Below are positions 29,941 to 38,916 of a DNA stretch of 64,000 nt, piece after piece (within the stretch, counting starts at the first letter, position 1; every line of letters starts with the position of its first letter). The notes under the pieces are model-generated. The model was not told the origin of the DNA. It saw nothing but the letters and a program-made list of their open reading frames with translations, and made no database searches. This stretch comes from Pseudomonadota bacterium. GTDB lineage: Bacteria > Pseudomonadota > Gammaproteobacteria > Steroidobacterales > Steroidobacteraceae. The stretch lies in contig JAKBWB010000005.1 of NCBI GenBank assembly GCA_021843755.1, forward strand, positions 140,604 through 204,603. Reading direction: 5' to 3'. Both the position numbers and the translations under genes were made by a program.

Positions 29941-31332
29941 ATGAACGGGAGCAAAACTCGACGAGCGATTCCCGTCGCGCTCGCGCCGGGTCCGGACGAG
30001 TGCGGCGCGCCGCGCGCGCAACCTCTGCAGCAAGGCGAAACGCTGTGGAACCTCGCGGTCTATGCGTCCATCGCGATCGGCATCCTGCTCATTGCCTACG
30101 TTGAATTTCACTCCGTCGTTCCCCGGGTGCTCGCGGTGGCGAGCGAGCGCGGCGACATCCGGCTGCTCGTCTACGCCGGCATCCTCTGGACGATCCTCGG
30201 CTTTGCCCTGATTATCGTGCGAACGATCCTGTGGATGATCTATCGGCCCGTACCGCCGGCAACCCGCGAAACGGCACCGACCCTGTCGGTGATCATTCCG
30301 GCTTATAACGAAGGGATCATGGTGCTGAAATCGATCGAGTCCGTGATCGGCGCGAACTATCCAGCCGATCGGCTCGAGATCCTGGTCGTCGACGATGGGA
30401 GCAAGGATGACACCTGGGAGCATATTTGCGCCGCCGTGCATCGCTATCCGGGACGGGTCACCGCGTTACGCCACGAGCGCAACCTCGGCAAACGCGAGGC
30501 GCTGGCCTGGGGTTTTACCCGTGCCCGGGGCGAGATTCTGGTGACCATCGATTCGGACAGCGTGATCGAGCGCGACGCTCTCCTCGCGCTGGCAGGTCCG
30601 TTCCGGGATGCGCGCATCGGCGCGGTGGCGGGCAAGGTTCTCGTCTACAACCGGGCGGACGGCGTCATTCCGCGCATGCTGCATGTCCGTTTCATTATCC
30701 AGTTCGACATGTTGCGTGCCGGGGAGTCGGTCTACCGCAATGTTTATTGCTGTCCCGGAGCGCTGAGCGCCTATCGGGCCGCGGCCGTCAATCGCGTGCT
30801 CGAGCGATGGAGGACTCAGGTGTTCCTGGGCTCGCGCTGCACGTTCGGAGAAGATCGCGCCATGACGAACTATCTGCTCGAGGCCAACTATGACGCACTC
30901 TATCAGCGTACGGCCGTCGTGCATACCATCGTACCGAACAGGTACTGGAAACTCTGCAAGATGCTGCTGCGCTGGGACCGGTCCTATGTGCGCGAAGAGA
31001 TCCGCTTCGCGCGCATCGTGTGGCGCAGACCGTGGCGGACGCGCATCCTGGCGCTATTGGACCGGTGCACGACTGACGCGGCGCTGCCGATTTCCTGTTT
31101 GGGCCTGATCGTCGTGCCGGTCGTCATCGCGTTGCATCCGTCCGTGGTGCGCCCCATGCTGGAAGTGGTCGGAGCGATATCGGTCTTTCAGGTGTTGTAT
31201 TACCTGCGTACCGAACGATCGTTCCACATCGTCTACGGGGTGCTCTACGGGTATTACTCGTCCGTCGCGCTCATGTGGATCTTTCCTTATGCGCTCTTTA
31301 CGGTACGGGCCCGCGCATGGCTTACCCGCTGA
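29941..31332 (+). CDS. Membrane GT2 glycosyltransferase (hyaluronan/chitin-synthase like)
   Basis: 463 residues with two membrane helices at the N-terminus, a cytosolic GT-A domain and three to four helices at the end. GT2 motifs: SVIIPAYNEG, VVDDGSKDD, TIDSDS (metal DxD), the acceptor loop YCCPGALSAYR, the base in FGEDRAMTN, and LRWDRSYVREE, the RW motif of processive HAS/NodC-like enzymes. It should polymerise a beta-linked sugar from a UDP donor and extrude it. GGGGA lies 8 bases before the ATG at 29941; the in-frame ATG at 29926 is the other choice. Its 3' end overlaps a decapitated ABC permease, which suggests the gene was inserted there. Confidence 0.82.
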   Translation: MNGSKTRRAIPVALAPGPDECGAPRAQPLQQGETLWNLAVYASIAIGILLIAYVEFHSVVPRVLAVASERGDIRLLVYAGILWTILGFALIIVRTILWMIYRPVPPATRETAPTLSVIIPAYNEGIMVLKSIESVIGANYPADRLEILVVDDGSKDDTWEHICAAVHRYPGRVTALRHERNLGKREALAWGFTRARGEILVTIDSDSVIERDALLALAGPFRDARIGAVAGKVLVYNRADGVIPRMLHVRFIIQFDMLRAGESVYRNVYCCPGALSAYRAAAVNRVLERWRTQVFLGSRCTFGEDRAMTNYLLEANYDALYQRTAVVHTIVPNRYWKLCKMLLRWDRSYVREEIRFARIVWRRPWRTRILALLDRCTTDAALPISCLGLIVVPVVIALHPSVVRPMLEVVGAISVFQVLYYLRTERSFHIVYGVLYGYYSSVALMWIFPYALFTVRARAWLTR

Positions 31333-31814
31333 GCCCCATGCCACGCCTGGCGTACCTCCTGGCCAAGATGCTCAGCAGCGCCGCCTTCGCGCTCATCGTC
31401 ATGGCCGCGCTCATCTGGCTCGGCACCACCGTCGGCGGCGTGACGGTGAGCCCGGGACAGGCGGCGCGCTTGGCCCTCATCGTGCTGCTCGGCTCGATCC
31501 CGTTCACGGCCCTCGGCCTGCTGATCGGGCTGCTCATGCCGGCGAGCGCCGGGGCCGGCCTGATCAACCTGATCTACCTGCCGGTGTCGTTCGCCTCGGG
31601 ATTCTTCATGCCGCTGCGCATGCTGCCGCACTGGGTGCAGGTGCTCGCCCCGGCCCTGCCGACGTATCATCTGGCGCAGCTGGCCCTGGCGGTGTTCGGA
31701 TTCGCGCCGCGCGCCGGCGCGCCCCTGCACTGGCTGGTGCTCGCCGCCTTCAGCGTGTTGATGTTTGGAGCCGCCTGGATTACGTTCGCCCGCAGAGAAG
31801 TCCGAACGCCATGA
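31317..31814 (+). pseudogene. ABC-2 type permease, N-terminal half missing
   Basis: About 165 residues matching only the C-terminal half of an ABC-2 permease: MPRLAYLLAKMLSSAAFALIVMAAL and the following helices, ending in FARREVRTP. Family members have about 240-260 residues and six helices; here three to four remain. The frame starts inside the glycosyltransferase gene. The usual ATPase partner, expected before it, is absent. The next gene, a DesK-like kinase, overlaps its stop by 4 bp, which is the normal layout of ATPase-permease-kinase-regulator operons. It is probably non-functional, though still open. Confidence 0.65.
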
Positions 31815-32941
31815 GCCGATCCGTGTCGACCCGCGAGCCCTGTGGCATGCCGCCGCGCCCCCCGGAACGCGTACGGGCGGTTGATTTCATCTGGCTGTGT
31901 TATTCGATCTATTTCTTTGCCGTGCCCGCGCAGCAGCCCTCGAGCTTCGCCGTCTGGCTCACCGCCGCGCTGCTGTATCTGTGCTTCCTGGCGCTGTATG
32001 TCGGTCTGGTATTCACCCGCCGGCTGCGCACGAAGCGCCTGCTCCTGGCATCGCTCGCCCTGCTCGGCCTCGCCTACTACCCGTTCAACCCCGGTTCCGG
32101 CGTCGTATTCATCTATTGTGCGGCATTCGCTCCCCTGGTCGCCGAGTCCATCCCCGTCGTCATGGCGCTGATCGTCGCGGCGGCCGCGGCGAGCGCCGTC
32201 GAGGGATTGGCGCTGCACTTCAGCGCTTGGATCTGGGGCATCTTCGCCTTCTTCTCGTTCCCGGCCGGCATCGGCAACCTCATCTGGACACTGCATGCGC
32301 GCAGCCGGACCCGCCTCGGCCTGGCGCAGGAACAGATCGAGCACCTGGCCCAGGTGGCCGAGCGCGAGCGCATCGCGCGCGACCTGCACGATGTGCTCGG
32401 CCACACGTTGTCGCTCATCGTGTTGAAATCCGAACTCGCCGGGCGATTGCTGCACACCAACCCGCAACAGGCGCAGCGAGAGATTTCCGAGGTCGAGCAA
32501 TCCGCGCGCACGGCGCTCGGCGAGGTGCGCGAGACCATCCGCGGCTACCGCTCCGAGGGGCTCGCCGCCGAGCTCGCGCGGGCCCGCGCGACCCTCGCGC
32601 TCGCCGGGGTGAGCCTGGAGTGCGCCGAGCCGCTGCCGCGCGTCGAGCCGGTCGCCGAGTCGGTGCTGGCGCTGGTGCTGCGCGAATCGGTCACCAACAT
32701 CGTGCGGCACGCCCGCGCCACGCGCTGCCGCCTGATCCTCTCGGTGGATCCGCGGGGCACGGCCTTGCGCATCGAGGACGACGGACGCGGCGGCATCGAG
32801 CACGAGGGCAACGGGCTGCGCGGCATGCGCGAGCGGTTGGCCACCCTCGGGGGCCGCCTCGCCATCGACTCGCGCGGCGGGACGCGGCTGACGGCGGAGA
32901 TTCCGGCGCCGGCCGCCGCCGCGCAGGCTCAACCGGCATGA
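31811..32941 (+). CDS. Sensor histidine kinase, DesK/NarX-type (HisKA_3)
   Basis: 376 residues. About five membrane helices in residues 25-150, then a dimerisation helix with the phosphorylated His in ERERIARDLHDVLGHTLS. The ATP-binding domain shows the N box in LRESVTNIVRHARA, then DDGRGG and GNGLRGMRERL. It lacks a large outside domain, so like DesK it may sense the membrane itself. It starts in the stop of the truncated permease and ends in ATGA shared with the regulator gene, so the pair is translationally coupled. It probably controls the ABC transporter that once preceded it. Confidence 0.88.
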   Translation: MSRSVSTREPCGMPPRPPERVRAVDFIWLCYSIYFFAVPAQQPSSFAVWLTAALLYLCFLALYVGLVFTRRLRTKRLLLASLALLGLAYYPFNPGSGVVFIYCAAFAPLVAESIPVVMALIVAAAAASAVEGLALHFSAWIWGIFAFFSFPAGIGNLIWTLHARSRTRLGLAQEQIEHLAQVAERERIARDLHDVLGHTLSLIVLKSELAGRLLHTNPQQAQREISEVEQSARTALGEVRETIRGYRSEGLAAELARARATLALAGVSLECAEPLPRVEPVAESVLALVLRESVTNIVRHARATRCRLILSVDPRGTALRIEDDGRGGIEHEGNGLRGMRERLATLGGRLAIDSRGGTRLTAEIPAPAAAAQAQPA

Positions 32942-33549
32942 GCGCGATCCGCGTACTGATCGCCGAGGATCAGGCCATGATACTCGGCGCCCTGGCCGCG
33001 CTCCTGGCCGGGGAGCCGGACCTGGCCGTGTGCGCACGCGCCGTCAACGGGCGCGCGGCGCTGCGCGCGCTGGCCGCCGAGCGGCCCGACGTGCTCGTCA
33101 CTGACATCGAGATGCCGGAGATGACCGGCCTGACACTGGCCGCGGAGGCGCGCGCGCGCTTTCCCGCCACGCAGGTCGTCATCCTCACCACCTTCGCCCG
33201 CCCCGGTTATCTGCGCCGGGCGCTCGAGGCCGGTGCGAGAGGCTACCTCCTGAAGGACCGGCCGGCCGCCGAGCTCGCCGAGGCGGTACGCCGCGTACAT
33301 CGCGGCGAGCGGGTGATCGACCCGGAGCTGGCCGCCGAGGCCTGGGCGAGCGATCCGGATCCGCTCACCGAGCGCGAGCGGCAGATTCTCTGGCGCGCGG
33401 GCGAGGGGCGCTCGAGCGCCGAGATCGCCGCGGAGGTGCATCTCTCGGAAGGCACGGTGCGCAACTACCTCTCCGAGGCCATCAGCAAGCTCGGCGCCGC
33501 CAACCGCATCGAGGCGGCGCGCATTGCGCGCCAGAAGGGCTGGCTGTAG
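32938..33549 (+). CDS. Response regulator, NarL/DesR family
   Basis: 203 residues. The receiver domain has VLIAEDQAMI and the phosphoacceptor Asp in VLVTDIEMPEMTG, with Lys in YLLKDRP. The C-terminal LuxR-type helix-turn-helix is LTERERQILWRAGEGRSSAEIAAEVHLSEGTVRNYLSEAISKL. It is the partner of the overlapping kinase. Its targets are unknown, but DesR-like regulators usually act on the adjacent transporter operon. Confidence 0.9.
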   Translation: MSAIRVLIAEDQAMILGALAALLAGEPDLAVCARAVNGRAALRALAAERPDVLVTDIEMPEMTGLTLAAEARARFPATQVVILTTFARPGYLRRALEAGARGYLLKDRPAAELAEAVRRVHRGERVIDPELAAEAWASDPDPLTERERQILWRAGEGRSSAEIAAEVHLSEGTVRNYLSEAISKLGAANRIEAARIARQKGWL

Positions 33550-33686
33550 ACCGGCACCGCGCCCCGCCAGGCGGCGGCACACGTCCTTGTTGGGCGATCC
33601 GCCCGCCTCGTTCCGGCCGTCCGGCGCCCCATGCTATTCTGCCTGCGCCCGGCGGCATGCTGCCCGGACCGATCGGAGACCCGCCC

Positions 33687-34475
33687 ATGATCGTCGTGCA
33701 GAATCTGACCCGCAAGTTCGGCGAATTCATCGCCGTGCACGACATTTCCTTCACCGTCGAGGCCGGGGAGATCTTCGCCTTCCTCGGGCCGAACGGCGCC
33801 GGCAAGACGACCACCATCAAGATCCTCACCACCCTGCTGCCGCCGACCGCCGGAACCGTGCGCATCGACGGGCTGGATCCAACGCGCGAGCCCAACGAGG
33901 TCCGCAAACGCTTCGGCATCGTGTTTCAGGATCCGAGTCTGGATCAGAACCTCTCGGCGTGGGAGAACCTCGAGCTGCACGGCGCGCTCTACCACGTGCC
34001 ACGCAAGGTGCGCCGCGAGCGCATCCGCGCCCTGCTCGATCTGTTTGGTCTGTGGGAGCGGCGCGACGAGCTCGTCAAGCAGTACTCCGGTGGAATGATG
34101 CGCCGCCTGGAGATCGCCCGCGGCCTGCTGCACACGCCGCGGATCCTGTTCCTCGACGAGCCGACCCTGGGCCTCGACCCGCAAAGCCGCAACCAGCTGT
34201 GGACGCACGTGCGCCAGCTCAACAAGGACGAAGGCGTCACGGTGTTCCTCACCACCCACTACATGGACGAGGCCGAGCGGGTGGCCGGGCGCATCGCGAT
34301 CATCGATCACGGGCGCATCGTCGCCCTCGGCAGCGCGGCTGAGTTGAAGACGCGCACCGGCACCGGCACGCTGGAGGAGGCATTCCTCGCGCTCACCGGC
34401 ACCGAGATCCGCGAAGAGACCGCCGACGCCTCGGATCGCATGCGGCGCATGGCGCGTGCCTGGCGCGCGCGCTGA
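33687..34475 (+). CDS. ABC transporter ATPase, DrrA/ABC-2 family
   Basis: 262 residues. Walker A GPNGAGKTT, Q-loop VFQDPSLDQNLS, signature QYSGGMMRRLEIARGL, Walker B ILFLDEPTLGLDP and the switch His in LTTHYMDEAERV are all intact. The C-terminal tail EEAFLALTGTEIREE is typical of ATPases that work with a separate ABC-2 permease. No permease follows; the nearest suitable one begins at 61535, 27 kb away on the same strand. GGAG precedes the ATG. It probably powers export of a drug or lipid. Confidence 0.9.
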   Translation: MIVVQNLTRKFGEFIAVHDISFTVEAGEIFAFLGPNGAGKTTTIKILTTLLPPTAGTVRIDGLDPTREPNEVRKRFGIVFQDPSLDQNLSAWENLELHGALYHVPRKVRRERIRALLDLFGLWERRDELVKQYSGGMMRRLEIARGLLHTPRILFLDEPTLGLDPQSRNQLWTHVRQLNKDEGVTVFLTTHYMDEAERVAGRIAIIDHGRIVALGSAAELKTRTGTGTLEEAFLALTGTEIREETADASDRMRRMARAWRAR

Positions 34476-34499
34476 ATCCCGGGCGGACCAGAGGCGCCG

Positions 34500-35120
34500 C
34501 TACGACCGTGCCGTGCGCACGATCCCGGCACGCATGACCAGTTGAATCAGCTGCGCGGTGCTGTGCGCGCCGAGCTTCCTTTTGATCGTCTTGCGACAGG
34601 ATTTGACCGTGCTCTCGGCGATCCCGAGCCGCGCGGCGGTCTGCTTGATGCGCTCGGAGGCCAACAGTGCATCGAGCACCTCGTGCTCGCGCGGCGTCAG
34701 CAGCGCCACGGCCTGCGCCAACGCGCGCTCCCGTTCCTGAGCGTCCGCGCCGCGCAGCAGAGCCTGCGCATTGAGCACCGCGGCCAGCAGCTGCGCCTCC
34801 GGGATCGGCTTGTCCAACAACAACACCGAGCCGGCGCGCAGCGCGCCCACCGCTTCCCCCCGCTCGGCCTGCGTGGCGAGTGCGAGCACGGGCCACGGGT
34901 ACCCGGCTGCCGCAAACTCGCGCAGAGCCTCGAACCCCCCCGGCGCGGGCAGCGCCAGATCCAGGATCACGCAGCCGGCGGGCAGGCGCGCACAGGCCTG
35001 AAGGAAGGCGATCCCGGAGGCGAAGCTGCGCGCCAGGTATCCGGCCGCTTTGAGCGTCCGCTGCAGCCCCCCGCGTATCCCCGGGTCCGCAGCGACGATG
35101 TACACCCTCGTCTGCATCAT
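34500..35120 (-). CDS. FixJ/NarL-like response regulator
   Basis: 206 residues. The receiver domain has the phosphoacceptor Asp in CVILDLALPAPGG and Lys in LLLDKPIP. The LuxR-type HTH is LTPREHEVLDALLASERIKQTAARLGIAESTVKSCRKTIKRKL. Switch residues are less typical: the N-terminal acidic pocket reads VAADPG with one Asp, where most receivers have two acidic residues. No kinase is adjacent. It is divergent from luxR across 354 bases and may regulate the quorum-sensing locus. The ATG at 35120 was chosen for the receiver start. Confidence 0.82.
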   Translation of the reverse strand: MMQTRVYIVAADPGIRGGLQRTLKAAGYLARSFASGIAFLQACARLPAGCVILDLALPAPGGFEALREFAAAGYPWPVLALATQAERGEAVGALRAGSVLLLDKPIPEAQLLAAVLNAQALLRGADAQERERALAQAVALLTPREHEVLDALLASERIKQTAARLGIAESTVKSCRKTIKRKLGAHSTAQLIQLVMRAGIVRTARS

Positions 35121-35474
35121 GCGCAGTCCCACATCCCGGGCACGCACCGTGCCCGGCCTCCCATGATCCCCCTCTGGCGCGCTCCGGCGCCCGCAGCGCC
35201 CGGTAGGCTCTCGATCTGACCGCGGCGGAGGTTGCCCCACCCCAACGACACCCGTCATGCCGGGTTGGAGCCCTCCGCATCCGAGTTATTGTCAACTCAC
35301 CGGCTGTCCAAGGCATGGAGCTTTGCTTGCCCATGCAACACCGGCCCAACCACGGCGAGGAAATACTCCTGCGGCGAGGGCCTGTCAAGGCGTCAAAAGA
35401 CGGGGCGCGCGCCGCGTGAATCTGCCGGCCGATTGCGCCACTCTACGGTGAGCGTCGCCTTCCTTTGGGGAAAC
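35121..35474. other. Divergent promoter region of the FixJ-like and luxR genes
   Basis: There is no credible gene in these 354 bases. GCATGG (35313-35318) and CCATGC (35331-35336) form a short dyad 12 bases apart. The sequence becomes AT-richer around 35285-35350 than its surroundings, suggesting binding sites. GGGGA just before 35475 serves luxR. Confidence 0.3.
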
Positions 35475-36269
35475 ATGCGCCGGCGACCTGACCTTGCTCC
35501 GACGCTATGGCATGTCATGGATCATCTCGATCTGCTCCAGTCGTTCCTCGAGCGCTGCCAGAGCGAGCAGTGCTCGCGCGCGGACATCGGCGCGGCGTTC
35601 CACGCGGCGATCGAGCGTCTCGGTTTCCGCTACTTCGCCTGCTGCTCGCGCATCGACCCGCGCGATCCGCCCACCGCGACTGTCCTGCTGCACAACTACC
35701 CGGCCGCATGGGCGCGGCGCTTCCGCGCAGCCGGACTCTTTCGGCTCGACCCGGTGCTGCAGCTCGCCGAGCGCACCCCTGCGCCGTTCTTCTGGGACGC
35801 GGCCTTCGCGACGCGCCCGATCACGGAGCGGCAGCGAGGCGTGCTGGAGGAGGCGGCCGGTTACGGCATCGCGCACGGCTACACGGTACCGCTCGAGGCC
35901 TGCGGCCCTCCCGGCTCGCCCCGCGCCTCGTGCTCGGTGGTTCCCGAGGGCGGCGCGATCGATCCACGCAGCTACACCACCGTGCAGCTGCTGGCTCTGT
36001 ACCTGTATGCCTTCACCCGCCGCGCCCGCATGCAACCCAGCGGCGCCATGGGCGCCGAACTGACGCCACGGGAACGACAGTGCCTGCAGCTCGTGGCGTG
36101 CGGCAAGACCGACTGGGAGATCGCCCGCCTGTTGGGATTGAGCCCATTCACGGTCCACTATCACATCGAGCGCGCCAAGCGCCGCTTCGACGTGATCACG
36201 CGGATCCAGGCGGTGGTTCAGGCGCTGAGGACCGGGCAGATCTCCTGCGCCGATGGGGCGCCGAAGTAG
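35475..36269 (+). CDS. LuxR-type acyl-homoserine-lactone receptor
   Basis: 264 residues. The autoinducer-binding domain covers residues about 15-170: FRYFACC, YPAAWARRF, LDPVLQLAERTPAPFFWD (the LDP and W positions of the family) and GIAHGYTVPL. The DNA-binding end is LTPRERQCLQLVACGKTDWEIARLLGLSPFTVHYHIERAKRRF. It lies directly upstream of luxI on the same strand. GGGGA precedes the ATG at 35475; an internal ATG at 35517 has no ribosome site. It should bind the product of the adjacent LuxI and act at the dyad near 36370. Confidence 0.9.
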   Translation: MRRRPDLAPTLWHVMDHLDLLQSFLERCQSEQCSRADIGAAFHAAIERLGFRYFACCSRIDPRDPPTATVLLHNYPAAWARRFRAAGLFRLDPVLQLAERTPAPFFWDAAFATRPITERQRGVLEEAAGYGIAHGYTVPLEACGPPGSPRASCSVVPEGGAIDPRSYTTVQLLALYLYAFTRRARMQPSGAMGAELTPRERQCLQLVACGKTDWEIARLLGLSPFTVHYHIERAKRRFDVITRIQAVVQALRTGQISCADGAPK

Positions 36270-36361
36270 GGGCCGCGACCCGCGTTGCGGGTACGGCGAG
36301 GGCGCCTCGCCAGAGGATGCAACGGACGTGCCCGCGGGCACGCCGCCGGTCAGCGCCACCC

Positions 36362-36377
36362 TCCCCTGATCAGAGGA
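36362..36377. promoter_or_regulatory. lux-box-like dyad before luxI
   Basis: TCCCCTGATCAGAGGA is a 16-base palindrome with one mismatched pair, centred on CTGATCAG, about 60 bases before the luxI ATG. Position and symmetry fit a LuxR binding site; the 20-bp consensus differs between species. Confidence 0.5.
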
Positions 36378-36437
36378 TTGGCGCGCGTGCGCGCAGCGCG
36401 CAGGGTTGCCGCACGGTACGCAAGCCCGGAGCGCGCG

Positions 36438-37097
36438 ATGATTTTCCTCGTCAACGCCGAGAACCGCTCACAGTTCGCCGCCGATCTCGCCGCGATGCAT
36501 CGGCAGCGCAAGATCGTCTTCGTCGACCGTGCCGGCTGGAACGTTCCCGTGAGCGGGGATCAGGAGATCGATCGCTACGATCGCGACGATACGCTCTACC
36601 TGCTCGCCAAGGACGCCCCGTGCGGTCCCATTCTCGCCTCCGTGCGGCTGCTGCCGACGCAGCGGCCGCACCTGATGAGCGAGCTGTTCCCGCTCGCATG
36701 CCTGGCCGCCATCCCGCGCGGACCGACAGTCTGGGAGGCCTCGCGGATGTGCGTGGCGCCGGGCCTGCGCGCCGAGCGCCGCGCGCACGCGCTCGTGTGG
36801 GAAATGGTGTGCGGAGTGCTCGAGACCGCCCTGCTCTACGGCATCGACCAGGTGGTCTTCGCGGTCAACCGCGCTCTGCTGCGCCTCGTGCTGCACTGCG
36901 GCTGGGAGGTGCGACCCCTGGGTCCCCGCCTCGGCGCCGGCGAGCAGGAAGTTGCTGCCGCGGCCGCGACGGTCACGGCGGCGGGATTGCGCGCCGTGCG
37001 CCAGCGCCACGGCATATCGATCCCCGCCACGCGCCTGCACGCACGCGTGTGCCTGCCGGCGGCAACATCTGCCGCCGGCTCGATCGCCACCCCGTGA
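36438..37097 (+). CDS. LuxI-type acyl-homoserine-lactone synthase
   Basis: 219 residues. The invariant positions of the family are present: Arg24, Phe28 and Trp34 in RKIVFVDRAGW, Asp45 and Asp48 in EIDRYDRD, Arg70 in ASVRLLP, and Glu100/Arg103 in WEASRMCV. It joins S-adenosylmethionine with an acyl donor to make a diffusible homoserine-lactone signal. The acyl chain cannot be predicted. It heads an operon: its TGA overlaps a GTG start option of the dioxygenase gene. Expression is likely self-amplified by the upstream LuxR. Confidence 0.92.
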   Translation: MIFLVNAENRSQFAADLAAMHRQRKIVFVDRAGWNVPVSGDQEIDRYDRDDTLYLLAKDAPCGPILASVRLLPTQRPHLMSELFPLACLAAIPRGPTVWEASRMCVAPGLRAERRAHALVWEMVCGVLETALLYGIDQVVFAVNRALLRLVLHCGWEVRPLGPRLGAGEQEVAAAAATVTAAGLRAVRQRHGISIPATRLHARVCLPAATSAAGSIATP

Positions 37098-37105
37098 GCG
37101 CGACC

Positions 37106-38029
37106 ATGACCGAATCCTTCCCGTCGATTCCAGCGAGCGAGCCCGGCGCGGCCGCCGGCGCACCCGGACTGCCGACGGCGCTCGACCTGCTGCGCGCCAG
37201 CGGCTATGTCATCTTCGAGCGGCTGCTGCCCGATGCCACCGTGGACCGGCTGAACGCCGAGCTCGATCCGTGGTTCAGCGCGACGCCGCGCTGTCAGGGC
37301 GATTTCTACGGCTGGAACACCACCCGATTCGGGTCGGTGCCGCTGAAATCGCCGGCCTCGCACGCCCTGGCCCTGCACCCGGTGATCCTGAGTCTCCTTG
37401 ACGCGGTGCTCGGGCCGCACTGCGACTGGTATCAGCTCAACCTGACCCAGGCGGTGCGCCTGCACCCCGGCGAGCGGCGGCAGGTGCCGCATCGGGACGA
37501 GGAGATGTGGCCGTGTCCGAAGGGCGGCATCGAGTACCTGGTCAATGTCATGTGGGCACTGTCGGATTTCACCGCCCGCAACGGCGCCACCCTGCTGTGG
37601 CCCCGCAGCCAGTTCACGCGCCTCTCGCGCGAGCTCGATCTGGCGCAGGCCACGGTCGCCGCCATGCCGCGCGGGTCGGCGCTGGTGTACCTCGGCTCGC
37701 TGACCCACTGCGCGGGCGCCAACCGCAGTGACCGGCCGCGGACCGGATTGATCCTGAGCTACTGCCTCGGCTGGCTGAAACAGTACGAGAATGCCTTTCT
37801 GTCCTATCCGCCGGCGGTGGCCCGCCAGTTCCCGCCGGCCCTGCGCGACTTGCTCGGCTATCGCATCCACCGACCCAACCTGGGCGGATACGAAGGACAG
37901 GATCCGGCGGTGCTGTTCGAGACCGCATCGCATAGTCTGCCCGCCGTCGATGCCTTACCCGCGGGCACCGTGCGCGAGCTGCGCGAGTTCTACGCCCGCG
38001 AGCCCCGCGAGGCCGGCGAAGCCCCGTGA
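37106..38029 (+). CDS. PhyH-type Fe(II)/2-oxoglutarate dioxygenase
   Basis: 307 residues of the phytanoyl-CoA dioxygenase superfamily. The iron ligands are His129 and Asp131 in VPHRDEEMWP and His201 in SLTHCAGANRS; Arg212 (PRTGLIL) should bind 2-oxoglutarate. Such enzymes hydroxylate, halogenate or desaturate small molecules. Translationally linked to luxI, it may tailor the signal itself or a product made at high density. A GTG at 37094 overlapping the luxI stop is an alternative start. Its stop overlaps the next gene in GTGA. The fold is certain; the substrate is unknown. Confidence 0.85.
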   Translation: MTESFPSIPASEPGAAAGAPGLPTALDLLRASGYVIFERLLPDATVDRLNAELDPWFSATPRCQGDFYGWNTTRFGSVPLKSPASHALALHPVILSLLDAVLGPHCDWYQLNLTQAVRLHPGERRQVPHRDEEMWPCPKGGIEYLVNVMWALSDFTARNGATLLWPRSQFTRLSRELDLAQATVAAMPRGSALVYLGSLTHCAGANRSDRPRTGLILSYCLGWLKQYENAFLSYPPAVARQFPPALRDLLGYRIHRPNLGGYEGQDPAVLFETASHSLPAVDALPAGTVRELREFYAREPREAGEAP

Positions 38030-38892
38030 GCGGGTGTCCCGTGCGCGATGCCGGATTGCTCGTAAGCGCCGATCCGTTCCGGTGTCGCAGCTGGGCACTC
38101 AACGCGCGCCTCGAAGATGACCTGACCGAGGCGTCGTGCCGGGCCGAAATCGACAGCGTGGCCCGCAACGGACAGCTGGTTCCGGTCATCGGCCGCACGC
38201 TGGCCGGCGATCCGGACTTCGACATCGAGGTGATCTGCGGCACGCGCCGGCTGTTCATCGCGCGGCAGCTGAACGTGCCGCTTCGCGTCGAGATCCGCTC
38301 GCTCACCGACCAGCAGGCGGCCGTGGCCGTCGAAGCCGAAAACGACCTGCGCAGGCAGGCCAGCGCATACGAGCGGGGACTGTGGCTCGCGAAGCTGCTG
38401 CGCCGCAATCTGTTCGGCTCGCAGGACCAGATGGCGCGCGAGCTCGGCATTACGCCCACGCAGGTGACCCGACTGCTGAAATTCGCCGAGCTCCCCGCGG
38501 CCATCATCGGCGCATTCGCCACGCCCCACGAGATCCTGGAGTCGTGGGCCGTCGAGCTGCACAAGGCCTGCAATGACGATCGCCGCCCCATGCTTCTCGA
38601 GCGGGCCCGGACGATCCACAGGCGCATGCCCCGCCCGCCGGCGGTCTCGGTCTACGAGCTGCTGCTCGCCGAGCGGGGCGCGGCCCGCCGCGCCAGCCGG
38701 CACAGCACGCGCCGCGTAATCAAGGGTCCCGCCGGAGAGGCGCTGTTGCGCTTGGAGCGCCAGCGCCGGGACATCGTGCTCAGAATTCCCAACGCACGGG
38801 TCGACGCGCGCCTCGAGCAGGCCATCACCCAAGCCGTGGTCGCGGTCCTGATCGGCCGCGACTGCCCCGAGCCCGCGCCCGGCGCGGCGTGA
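38026..38892 (+). CDS. ParB/RepB-like protein in the quorum-sensing operon
   Basis: 288 residues. The N-terminal ParB-type nucleotide domain shows IDSVARNGQLVPVIGR and the box-II motif CGTRRLFIARQL (GxRR, the CTP-binding motif of ParB). A helix-turn-helix follows: SQDQMARELGITPTQVTRLLKFAELP. The C-terminus is basic. No parA is present, so a role in plasmid partition is doubtful. ParB-like proteins outside parAB can act as transcription factors or nucleoid-spreading factors. The GTG start overlaps the dioxygenase stop, so it is clearly part of the luxI operon. Confidence 0.8.
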   Translation: MSGCPVRDAGLLVSADPFRCRSWALNARLEDDLTEASCRAEIDSVARNGQLVPVIGRTLAGDPDFDIEVICGTRRLFIARQLNVPLRVEIRSLTDQQAAVAVEAENDLRRQASAYERGLWLAKLLRRNLFGSQDQMARELGITPTQVTRLLKFAELPAAIIGAFATPHEILESWAVELHKACNDDRRPMLLERARTIHRRMPRPPAVSVYELLLAERGAARRASRHSTRRVIKGPAGEALLRLERQRRDIVLRIPNARVDARLEQAITQAVVAVLIGRDCPEPAPGAA

Positions 38893-38916
38893 TGCGCGCG
38901 CAGTGGCAAGCACACC

